A stretch of DNA of 64,000 nt from Novosphingobium sp. (lineage in GTDB: Bacteria; Pseudomonadota; Alphaproteobacteria; Sphingomonadales; Sphingomonadaceae): assembly GCF_039595395.1 (NCBI RefSeq), contig NZ_JBCNLP010000006.1, forward strand, positions 129,001 through 193,000, given 5' to 3'. Below, one piece after another: positions 43,530 through 50,103 of this stretch. The notes under the pieces are model-generated. The model saw only the letters and a program-made list of their open reading frames with translations, searched no databases and was not told the origin of the DNA. The translations under genes and the position numbers were made by a program. Numbering within the stretch: the first letter of the stretch is position 1; every line of letters starts with the position of its first letter.

Positions 43530-44426
43530 TCAGGCTCCGGTGGGGTCGAGCGTCCCGGCCAGAGCCACGCACCAGATCACGCCAAGGGCGAGCAGCATCT
43601 CCAGCGAGACGCTGCCGCGCAGGGCCGCGAGAGCCTTGTGCCGGGCCAAGGGCTGAGAGGCCCGCTCCAGTGCGGGCACCAGATGAAAGCGGTTGTGCGC
43701 GGCCAGCAGGAACATGCCGGCAAACAGCGCCAGCTTGGCGATGATCAACTGCCCATAAGGCGTATGGGCGATGGCGGGCCATTCGCCCGGTGCCGCGAGG
43801 AACAGCAGATTGCCCAGCCCGCTGACGAGCAGCACGCCCACCAGCACACCGCCGATCAGCGCAAAGCCGGAGAGCATGCGCAACAGTTGCGAGAGAGACA
43901 CGCGGTCCTCGGCCTGAGCACGCCACAGGCGGGCGGTGAAGAGCAGCAACGCCCCCACCCAGGCAAGGCCGCACCACAGATGGGCCATGTCGCCCGCCAG
44001 CCGGATCAGACCAGCGCCTCCCTGCGAAGCGGCACCGTGGCCGCCCCATGCCAGACTGGCCGCGGCCACACCCGCAACCACAGCCAATGTGCCCAGCGAG
44101 CCGCCAGCAAGCGCGAGGATCAGGCCGATCAGCAAGGCACAAAGCCGCGCAAGCACACTCCAGCCCAGCGCGGAATGGCAGGCCATCATCATGACCATAT
44201 CCCGGTCGAGATCGGTCAGGTCGCAGCCCATCATCGCGGCCATCGTCAGGAGAAAGCCCAGCGTGCCGATGCCAAGCCCGGCCAGACAGCCGATGCCCAG
44301 AACCAGCCGCCCCGCCCCGCCGATCCGGCGTTCCCCCAGCAGATATGCCGTGAAGGGAACGCCGAACACCAGCGCCAGATCGATGAACTGCGCCCAGCGC
44401 AGCCAGACCTGCGCCCCGTCCATCAT
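43530..44426 (-). CDS. copD: CopD-type copper-resistance membrane protein
   Basis: A 298-residue inner-membrane protein with about eight hydrophobic helices, of the CopD/PcoD family, which is proposed to move copper (with CopC) across or out of the inner membrane. Helix-borne Met and His residues include LTMAAMMGCDLTDLDRDMVMMMACHSALGW and GDMAHLWCGLAWVGALLLFTARLW, and GQLIIAKLALFAGMFLLAAHNR is the common CopD element. Start overlaps the copC stop by ATGA (44423-44426), so copC-copD is one translational unit. It ends at the shared hairpin with czcA. Confidence 0.88.
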   Translation of the reverse strand: MMDGAQVWLRWAQFIDLALVFGVPFTAYLLGERRIGGAGRLVLGIGCLAGLGIGTLGFLLTMAAMMGCDLTDLDRDMVMMMACHSALGWSVLARLCALLIGLILALAGGSLGTLAVVAGVAAASLAWGGHGAASQGGAGLIRLAGDMAHLWCGLAWVGALLLFTARLWRAQAEDRVSLSQLLRMLSGFALIGGVLVGVLLVSGLGNLLFLAAPGEWPAIAHTPYGQLIIAKLALFAGMFLLAAHNRFHLVPALERASQPLARHKALAALRGSVSLEMLLALGVIWCVALAGTLDPTGA

Positions 44427-44812
44427 TTGACGGTGAAGGTCAGCTTGCCCGTGACGCGATGCGTGTCGGTGGAAACGACATGCCAGTCGGCCTCATAGGT
44501 GCCGGCGGGCAGGGGGCGGGCCAGCTTGGCCAGCAGGGTCACGCCATCGGGCGCGACGCTGGTCTTCACGCCGGTCATCTTCATCGGCTGGTGGTGATCC
44601 ATGCCCGGCATGCCGGTCATCATCAGATCCATGCCCGACATGGCGGCCATCAGCGGCTCGCTGAAGGTCACCGAAACCTGCGTGACATTGCTGGCGGCGG
44701 CGCCTTCGGCAGGCTTGGCCGAAACCAGCTTGGGATGGGCCATGGCGGGGGCGGCAAGGCCCGCAACGGCAAGACCGGCAGACAGAACGGCGGCGAGAAG
44801 ACGATGACGCAT
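44423..44812 (-). CDS. copC: CopC-type periplasmic copper-binding protein
   Basis: A 129-residue exported protein: signal peptide ends APAMA, and the mature protein begins HPKLVSAKPAEGA with the N-terminal His that binds Cu(II) in CopC. The second Cu(II) part is DTHRVTG (DxHxxxG). Between them is a Met-rich loop (MAAMSGMDLMMTGMPGMDHHQPMKM) suited to Cu(I). The beta-sandwich strands FSEPL and YEADWHVVS are standard. It delivers copper to CopD, encoded next with a 4-bp overlap. It is divergent from the ECF regulatory operon and has a promoter-like element that mirrors that operon's (see 44843-44868). Confidence 0.9.
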   Translation of the reverse strand: MRHRLLAAVLSAGLAVAGLAAPAMAHPKLVSAKPAEGAAASNVTQVSVTFSEPLMAAMSGMDLMMTGMPGMDHHQPMKMTGVKTSVAPDGVTLLAKLARPLPAGTYEADWHVVSTDTHRVTGKLTFTVK

Positions 44813-44842
44813 CGAGGAAACTCCCGTTTGGTTGTTCCGGGG

Positions 44843-44868
44843 ATACGCAGCGGCGGCGCGGCCCCCTC
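44843..44868 (-). promoter_or_regulatory. ECF-type promoter candidate for copC-copD
   Basis: Read leftwards: GAGGG (44868-44864), 16-bp spacer, CGTAT (44847-44843, as part of GCTGCGTAT). The CGTAT box ends 31 bp before the copC ATG. It is the mirror image of the element at 44897-44922 with the same boxes, same spacer and same distance to the start codon. Confidence 0.65.
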
Positions 44869-44872
44869 GAAA

Positions 44873-44893
44873 ATTTTTGCTTCGGGCAAAAAT
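44873..44893. promoter_or_regulatory. Central AT-rich dyad between the divergent copC and ECF promoters
   Basis: ATTTTTGC, TTCGG loop, GCAAAAAT: a perfect 8-bp dyad exactly at the symmetry centre of the divergent promoter pair. It could be an upstream activating element shared by both promoters or a regulator site. Confidence 0.5.
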
Positions 44894-44896
44894 CGT

Positions 44897-44922
44897 GAGG
44901 GATGCCGCGCGATGCTGCGTAT
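44897..44922 (+). promoter_or_regulatory. ECF-type promoter candidate for the cnrYXH-like / copAB operon
   Basis: GAGGG (44897-44901), 16-bp spacer, CGTAT (44918-44922, within GCTGCGTAT), ending 30 bp before the ATG at 44953. Same boxes and spacing as the divergent copC element, which argues that one alternative sigma factor recognises both, most simply the sigma encoded by this operon. Confidence 0.65.
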
Positions 44923-44952
44923 GGAGAGGCGTGCACCAGAGGATTTTCGCGC

Positions 44953-45225
44953 ATGACCGACCTTGACCACCTGCTTGCCGGCCTTGGCGACAGGCCGCTC
45001 GACCCCCGCCTTGCCGCGATCGATGCCTCGGTCTTTGCCGGGCTTGAGGCCGAGCAGCGGCCCGCCCTGTCGCGCGGGGCGCTGGGTGTGCTGACCGGGC
45101 TGGCCATGCTGGGCGGCGTTCTGGCCACAGCGTGGCCGGCTCCGGCGGCGCTGGCGGGCAGTGCTACGCCGATCGGGGTGCCGCGTGAGTTGATGCCCTC
45201 CACCCTGTTGGGAGAGGAGCCGTGA
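44953..45225 (+). CDS. Small single-helix membrane protein, candidate CnrY-like anti-sigma factor
   Basis: A 90-residue protein with an N-terminal cytoplasmic stretch (MTDLDHLLAGLGDRPLDPRLAAIDASVFAGLEAEQRP), one hydrophobic helix (SRGALGVLTGLAMLGGVLATAW) and a short periplasmic tail (SATPIGVPRELMPSTLLGEEP). Size, topology and position, immediately before a CnrX-like sensor (4-bp overlap) and an ECF sigma factor, are those of CnrY, which holds sigma at the membrane until CnrX senses metal. The sequence itself has no recognisable homology that I can claim. Promoter candidate at 44897-44922. Confidence 0.7.
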   Translation: MTDLDHLLAGLGDRPLDPRLAAIDASVFAGLEAEQRPALSRGALGVLTGLAMLGGVLATAWPAPAALAGSATPIGVPRELMPSTLLGEEP

Positions 45226-45662
45226 ACCGGCGCTCCTCGCTGATCCTGGCGGCGGCGCTGGCTTTCGTGGCGGCGGTCGGCGGGGTCTGCCTCGGGCATA
45301 TGGTGATCGCCCCGCCGCGCCCGGTGGAAAGCCAGATGCATCAGTTGCTGCATGAACAGCTCAACCTCGATGCCGCCCAGTCGGCGCGGGTCGAGGCGCT
45401 GGAAAAGGATTTCGCGTTGCGCAAGGCCGCGCTGGAGGCGCAATTGCGCGCCGCCAATGTCGATCTGGCCGCCGCCATCGAGGCCGAGCATGGCTATGGC
45501 CCGCGCGTCGCCACCGCCGTGGACAAATCGCACCATGCCATGGGGGAGCTGCAGAAAGCCACGCTGGAGCATGTCTTTGCCATGCGCAGCGTGCTGCGCC
45601 CCGATCAGGCGAGCCGCTTCGACGCGGCGATCGTGAAGGCCCTGACCGGTCCGGCCAAATGA
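45222..45662 (+). CDS. CnrX-like periplasmic heavy-metal sensor
   Basis: A 146-residue membrane-anchored periplasmic sensor (anchor about residues 6-29). All five metal ligands of CnrX have counterparts with the same spacing: H40 and H44 (MHQLLHEQL), E61 (EALEKDF), H117 and M121 (EHVFAMR), versus H42, H46, E63, H119, M123. The helical hairpin core (VEALEKDFALRKAALEAQLRAANVDLAAAIEAEH) is the family fold. Metal binding should release the CnrY-like anti-sigma. GTG start at 45222 with GGAGAGGAG upstream. In Cupriavidus this sensor detects Ni/Co; here it sits with copper genes, so its true ligand is open. Confidence 0.85.
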   Translation: MNRRSSLILAAALAFVAAVGGVCLGHMVIAPPRPVESQMHQLLHEQLNLDAAQSARVEALEKDFALRKAALEAQLRAANVDLAAAIEAEHGYGPRVATAVDKSHHAMGELQKATLEHVFAMRSVLRPDQASRFDAAIVKALTGPAK

Positions 45663-45692
45663 CGGCAGGGACAGGCAGGCGGGAGGCGGTTC

Positions 45693-46253
45693 TTGGCTGA
45701 TCTGGCCGGGCTCAGCGATGGGGATCTTGCCGTGTTGGCCATGGCCGGGCGGCAGGCGGCCTATCGCCTGCTGCTCGACCGCCATCGCGCGCTGGTCTTC
45801 CGCATTGCCCGCAACCATTGCGGCGATGACGATGCCGCATTGGACATCACGCAGCAGAGTTTCGTCAGCGCCTTTGCCGCGCTGGCCCGTTACGATCGCG
45901 CGCGGCCCTTTGCCCATTGGCTGGCGCGCATCGCGCTCAACAAGTGCCATGACTGGGGCCGCCGCCGCAAGGTGCGCGATTTCTTCAGCTTCGCCCGCCC
46001 GCTCGACGAGGCCACGCAGATCGCCGCGCCGCAGGTCGCTGCCGACACGCAGCTTGCCGATGCGCAGGAGCTGCGCCGGGCGATGGCGGCGATGGCCCGC
46101 CTGCCCGACCGGCTGAAAGAGGTGCTGGTGCTGCGCACGCTGGAGGGCATGAGCCAGAGCGAGGTTGCCAGCCTGCTGGGCATCAGCGAAAAGGCGGTCG
46201 AAACCCGCCTGTACCGCGCCCGAGAAAAATTGGCGGTCCTTTTGAGGGGTTGA
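45693..46253 (+). CDS. ECF RNA polymerase sigma factor (CnrH-like)
   Basis: A 186-residue ECF sigma factor. Region 2 (LLLDRHRALVFRIARNHCGDDDAALDITQQSFVSAFAALARYDRARPFAHWLARIALNKCHDWGRRRK) and region 4 (AMAAMARLPDRLKEVLVLRTLEGMSQSEVASLLGISEKAVETRLYRAREKLAVLL) are both complete, joined by a short linker. TTG start at 45693 with GGGAGG six bases upstream. Third gene of the Y-X-H-like unit, 30 bp after the sensor; copA follows after 50 bp (or with overlap). It probably reads the two divergent promoters at 44843-44922. Start context is weak, as is common for low-level sigma factors. Confidence 0.88.
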   Translation: MADLAGLSDGDLAVLAMAGRQAAYRLLLDRHRALVFRIARNHCGDDDAALDITQQSFVSAFAALARYDRARPFAHWLARIALNKCHDWGRRRKVRDFFSFARPLDEATQIAAPQVAADTQLADAQELRRAMAAMARLPDRLKEVLVLRTLEGMSQSEVASLLGISEKAVETRLYRAREKLAVLLRG

Positions 46254-46303
46254 TGGCCGGGCCGCGTATCAACAGGCAGACCATCTTTCGGGACAGAAAC
46301 ATC

Positions 46304-47998
46304 ATGTCATCCTGGATCATCGACCGACGCGCCCTGCTGGGGGCCGTCGGTCAGCTTGGCGGCGTCGCGCTGGCCGGGCAGGCCACGCCCGGCTGGGCCA
46401 AGACCCTCTCGCAAGGCGGGGCTGCCTTGCCCTCGTCCGAAGTGCTGTCGGGCGAGGCGATCACCCTGCGCATCGGCAAGGGGCATGTGACCATCGGCGG
46501 CAAGCCCGCCAAGGCGATCACTATCAACGGCACCGTGCCCGGCCCGATGCTGCGGCTGAAGGAAGGCCAGATGCTGCGCCTGACCGTCATCAACGAGCTG
46601 GATGAGCCAAGCTCGCTGCACTGGCACGGGCTGGTGCTGCCCTTCCAGATGGATGGCGTGCCGGGGGTGTCCTTCCCCGGCATTCCGCCGCGCTCCAGCT
46701 TTACCTATGAGTTCCCCATCGTTCAGCACGGCACCTATTGGTATCACAGCCATTCGGGCCTGCAGGAGATGATGGGCTGCTATGCCCCCATCGTCATCGA
46801 ACCCGCCGAGGCGCTGCCGGCGCCTTTGCCTTCCATGCGCGAGCATGTGGTGCTGCTCTCCGACCACAGCTTTGTGAACCCGGCCCGCATCGCGCGCAAT
46901 CTGAAGGTCGAGGCCGATTACTACAACCGCCAGCCCCAGACGCTGTCGGGCCTGATGGCCGGGCATGAGCTGTCGATGGATCAGCGGCTGATGTGGGCGA
47001 AGATGCGCATGTCGCCCACCGACATCGCCGATGTCACGGCATCGGTGATGCATTATCTGGCCAACGGCCATGGCCCGGACGAGAACTGGACCGGCCTGTT
47101 CACCCCCGGCGAGACGGTGCGGCTGCGTTTCATCAACGCCGCCTCGATGACCTTCTTCAACGTCCGCATTCCGGGGCTGGCGATGCAGGTGGTGGCCGCC
47201 GACGGGCAGGATGTGCAACCCGTCACCGTGGAGGAATTCCAGTTTGGCGCCGGTGAAACCTATGACGTGATCGTTACCCCGCAGAACCGCGCCTACACGA
47301 TTGCCGCCGAGACGATGGACCGCTCCGGCATGGCACGCGCCACGCTCGCCCCTGCCGCGGGGATGGCGGCGCCGGTGCCGCCGCGACGCGCAAGGCCGCT
47401 GCTGACCATGAAGGATATGGGCATGGATATGTCGGGCGGGGCGATGAAAGGCATGTCCATGAAGATGCGCGATGGCTCGCTGGCGCCGCAGGTGAAGATG
47501 GGGCCGGGCGTCGACATGATCAGCGCCATGCCCGAGGACCGTATGGGCGACCCCGGCATCGGCATGGGCGATGTCGGCCACAAGGTGCTGACCTATCGCG
47601 ATCTGGTGGCGCTGCATCCCAACCCGGACCTGCGCGCGCCCGAACGCGAGATCGAGGTCCATCTGACCGGCGCCATGGAGCGCTATATGTGGTCGATGGA
47701 CGGCAAGACCATGAGCCAGGCCCACGAACCCATCCCCATGCGCAAGGGCGAGCGGGTGCGTTTCACGCTGGTCAATGACACGATGATGGCGCATCCCATC
47801 CATCTGCATGGCCATATCTTTGAGCTGGTCACCGGCCATGGCGACCATTCGCCGCGCAAGCATACGGTGACGGTGCAGCCCGGCGGCAAGGCCAGCTTCG
47901 ATGTCACCGCCGAGCCCGGCGACTGGGCGTTTCACTGCCACCTCTTCCTGCATATGGCGATGGGCATGATGCGTGTCGTCCAGGTGCGTCCGGCGTGA
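46304..47998 (+). CDS. copA: CopA-type multicopper oxidase
   Basis: A 564-residue Tat-exported multicopper oxidase of the CopA/PcoA copper-resistance family. Signal MSSWIIDRRALLGAVGQ carries the RR motif. Copper ligands: LHWHG (type 2/3), WYHSHSG (type 3), and the C-terminal HPIHLHGH and HCHLFLHMAMGM that hold types 1, 2 and 3. A Met-rich loop (MKDMGMDMSGGAMKGMSMKM) before the third domain is typical of Cu(I) oxidation by CopA. An alternative start at 46253 overlaps the sigma stop (TGATG). It oxidises Cu(I) in the periplasm. copB follows. Confidence 0.92.
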   Translation: MSSWIIDRRALLGAVGQLGGVALAGQATPGWAKTLSQGGAALPSSEVLSGEAITLRIGKGHVTIGGKPAKAITINGTVPGPMLRLKEGQMLRLTVINELDEPSSLHWHGLVLPFQMDGVPGVSFPGIPPRSSFTYEFPIVQHGTYWYHSHSGLQEMMGCYAPIVIEPAEALPAPLPSMREHVVLLSDHSFVNPARIARNLKVEADYYNRQPQTLSGLMAGHELSMDQRLMWAKMRMSPTDIADVTASVMHYLANGHGPDENWTGLFTPGETVRLRFINAASMTFFNVRIPGLAMQVVAADGQDVQPVTVEEFQFGAGETYDVIVTPQNRAYTIAAETMDRSGMARATLAPAAGMAAPVPPRRARPLLTMKDMGMDMSGGAMKGMSMKMRDGSLAPQVKMGPGVDMISAMPEDRMGDPGIGMGDVGHKVLTYRDLVALHPNPDLRAPEREIEVHLTGAMERYMWSMDGKTMSQAHEPIPMRKGERVRFTLVNDTMMAHPIHLHGHIFELVTGHGDHSPRKHTVTVQPGGKASFDVTAEPGDWAFHCHLFLHMAMGMMRVVQVRPA

Positions 47999-48012
47999 TG
48001 GGGGGCAGGATC

Positions 48013-48975
48013 ATGACTCATCGCTGCGCCGTCGCGCTGGCCGCGCTGGCCGCGCTGGCTCTGGCCCTGCCGGCCATGTCCCATGCGCAGGACACGATGC
48101 CGGGGATGGATATGGGCGGCCATCAGCATCACCATGCCCCGGCTCCACCCGCGCAACAGGCGGCGGATCAGCCGGCAGCGCCTGCCGCTCCGGCTACGGA
48201 GGGGGCGAGCGACGAGCCCAAGGGCACCGACCAGTCCCCGGGCAGCGCCGAGCCGCCGCCCGTCGCGCATGATCTGGCGGGCAGCCGCTATTGGGACCCG
48301 CAGGCGATGGCGCAGGCGCATCACGCGATGATGACCGAGCGTCCGGCCCCGCTTTATGGCGCGGTGAAGATGGACATCGCCGAATATCAGTTCGGCAAGA
48401 ATGGCGACTCCTGGCGCTGGGAGGGCGAGGGCTGGCTGGGTGACACCAACCGCCTGTGGGTCCGCAGCCGCGGCGAAGGCCCGGTCGGTGGCCGTCTGGA
48501 GGATGCCGAGGTGGAAGCCGCCTATTCCCGCGCGATCAGCCCCTGGTGGAACCTGCAGGCGGGTGTGCGTCAGGATCTGGGCACCGGGCCGGTGCGCACC
48601 CATGCGATGCTGGCGCTCGAGGGGCTGGCGCCCTATCGCTTCGAGATGCTGGCGGCGGCCTATCTCTCCGACAAGGGGCAGTGGACCGGGCGGATCGAGG
48701 CCTCGGTGGATGAACGGGTGACGCGACGCATCGTTCTGCAGCCGCGCGTGGAGTTCAACCTTTCAGCGCAGGATATGCCGCAGCAGCGGCTGGGCGCGGG
48801 GCTGACCACCGCTGAGCTGGGCTTCCGCCTGCGCTATGAGTTCAGCCGCAAGTTCGCGCCCTATCTGGGCGTTTCATGGACATGGGCGGGCGGGCGCACG
48901 GCCGACTACCGCCGCGCCGATGGGGAAAGCCCCTTGGCCCGTGTCTTCGTGCTGGGCATTAAGAGCTGGTTCTGA
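48013..48975 (+). CDS. copB: CopB-type copper-resistance outer-membrane protein
   Basis: A 320-residue protein with a signal peptide (ALAALAALALALPAMSHA), a Met/His/Pro-rich N-terminal segment (MPGMDMGGHQHHHAPAPP, then many Ala/Pro), and a beta-barrel C-terminal domain of the CopB/PcoB family: PAPLYGAVKMDIAEYQF, WEGEGWLGDTNRLWVRSRGEG, YSRAISPWWNLQAGVRQDLG and FAPYLGVSWTWAGG. It sequesters or exports copper at the outer membrane. Start at 48013 uses a GGGGG site; an earlier start at 47998 overlaps the copA stop. Last gene of the operon; a long hairpin follows. Confidence 0.9.
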   Translation: MTHRCAVALAALAALALALPAMSHAQDTMPGMDMGGHQHHHAPAPPAQQAADQPAAPAAPATEGASDEPKGTDQSPGSAEPPPVAHDLAGSRYWDPQAMAQAHHAMMTERPAPLYGAVKMDIAEYQFGKNGDSWRWEGEGWLGDTNRLWVRSRGEGPVGGRLEDAEVEAAYSRAISPWWNLQAGVRQDLGTGPVRTHAMLALEGLAPYRFEMLAAAYLSDKGQWTGRIEASVDERVTRRIVLQPRVEFNLSAQDMPQQRLGAGLTTAELGFRLRYEFSRKFAPYLGVSWTWAGGRTADYRRADGESPLARVFVLGIKSWF

Positions 48976-48980
48976 GGTGA

Positions 48981-49013
48981 GCGCCGGGCGGGGATGATCG
49001 CCCCGCCCGGCGC
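48981..49013. terminator. Perfect 13-bp hairpin between copB and the hydroxyacid dehydrogenase
   Basis: GCGCCGGGCGGGG, 7-base loop, CCCCGCCCGGCGC, five bases after the copB stop and 20 bp from the convergent gene's stop. It should end both transcripts. No T-run is visible. Confidence 0.7.
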
Positions 49014-49033
49014 GCTCGGCCAGTATCCTGTGG

Positions 49034-49969
49034 TCAGTATTGGGTCTTGGGATCGACCAGCCCCGGCAAGGGCGTGCCTGCCAGATCCGCGCGGATCGCC
49101 TCGGCAACCACCATCGCGCTGGAGGCGGGGAGGGTGGCGCTGGCGATATGCGGCGTGACCTCGATGGCGGGATGGCGCCAGAAGGGATGATCGGCGGGCA
49201 GCGGCTCGTTCTCAAAGACGTCGAGGATGGCCGCGCCGATCTGGCCTTCTTCCAGCGCCGCCAGCAGATCGCCTTCCACCAGATGCGCGCCGCGCCCGGC
49301 ATTGATGATCGCGGCGCCGCGCGGCAGGGCCCCGAACAGATCGGCCTTGAGGATGCCGCGCGTTTCGGGCGTCAGCGGCAGCAGGCAGACCAGAATGTCG
49401 AGATCGCTCAGGAAGGCGGCCAGTTCCTCCTGCCCCGCAAAGCAGTCCACGCCCGGCATGGCATGGCGCGAGCGGGCCCAGCCCGAGAGGCGGAAGCCGA
49501 AAGGCGCCAGCGCGGTCAGCGCGGATTGCCCCAGGCGCCCCATGCCCAGCACGCCGACGCGCCTGTCAGCCGCGCGCACCTGCGGGCGGTGAGTCCATTC
49601 GCCTCTGGCCGCTGCGGCGCGGTAGTGGTGGAGGTCGCGGTGCAGCGACAGGACGCCTGCCGCGACATATTCGGTCATGCCCTCGGCCAGCGCCGGATCG
49701 ATCATGCGCAGCACGGGCAGGCCATCGGGCACCACGCTCAGGTCGAGCTGATCGACGCCAGCCCCAACCGACAGCAGAAAACGCAGATTGGGCAGGCCAT
49801 CGAGCAGCCCTTCGGGCAGCGTCCAGGCGCCGACATAGCCGATCTCGCCGGGATCGCCGACATCGGGCCATTGGCGCACCTCCAGGCCGGGGATCATCTG
49901 CGGCAGCCTTTCGGCCCAGATGCGCCCACGCTCGGGCGAGCCCACGTGAAGAAAGACGGGAGGAGTCAT
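49034..49969 (-). CDS. ghrA: Glyoxylate/hydroxypyruvate reductase (D-2-hydroxyacid dehydrogenase)
   Basis: A 311-residue NAD(P)-dependent D-2-hydroxyacid dehydrogenase of the GhrA type. Rossmann motif VGVLGMGRLGQSALTALAPFGF, the active-site elements SVGAGVDQLDL (Arg replaced context), INAGRGAHLVEGDLLAALEEGQIGAAILDVFENEPLPADHPFW and the catalytic histidine in VTPHIASATLP. It reduces glyoxylate or hydroxypyruvate. Start at 49969 (MTPPVFLHVG); frame open upstream to 50050 with a hydrophobic stretch (VRALFLSLATVALT), less likely to be translated. Downstream of a siderophore-type TonB receptor with a hairpin between. Confidence 0.86.
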   Translation of the reverse strand: MTPPVFLHVGSPERGRIWAERLPQMIPGLEVRQWPDVGDPGEIGYVGAWTLPEGLLDGLPNLRFLLSVGAGVDQLDLSVVPDGLPVLRMIDPALAEGMTEYVAAGVLSLHRDLHHYRAAAARGEWTHRPQVRAADRRVGVLGMGRLGQSALTALAPFGFRLSGWARSRHAMPGVDCFAGQEELAAFLSDLDILVCLLPLTPETRGILKADLFGALPRGAAIINAGRGAHLVEGDLLAALEEGQIGAAILDVFENEPLPADHPFWRHPAIEVTPHIASATLPASSAMVVAEAIRADLAGTPLPGLVDPKTQY

Positions 49970-50056
49970 GGTCAGCGCCACCGTTGCAAGGGACAGAAAC
50001 AGCGCCCGAACCATCATGGGACGGTTCGGGCGTGGGGTGATCGGTCGCATGTCTGC

Positions 50057-50100
50057 GGGATGCGCCGCCGCCGGGCAAGACCCGTGCGGCGCCGCATCCC
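50057..50100 (-). terminator. Hairpin after the siderophore-type TonB receptor
   Basis: A 15-bp stem with one mismatch (50057-50071 with 50086-50100), outer arm GGGATGCG / CGCATCCC, 4 bp after the receptor stop on the minus strand. Likely a transcription end or 3' protection; the hydroxyacid dehydrogenase downstream would then use its own promoter or read-through. Confidence 0.6.
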
Positions 50101-50103
50101 CGC

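Noticed and set aside
41551..44142. 863-codon minus-strand frame over czcA
   Set aside because: Shadow of czcA and copD; no start signal and no recognisable motif.
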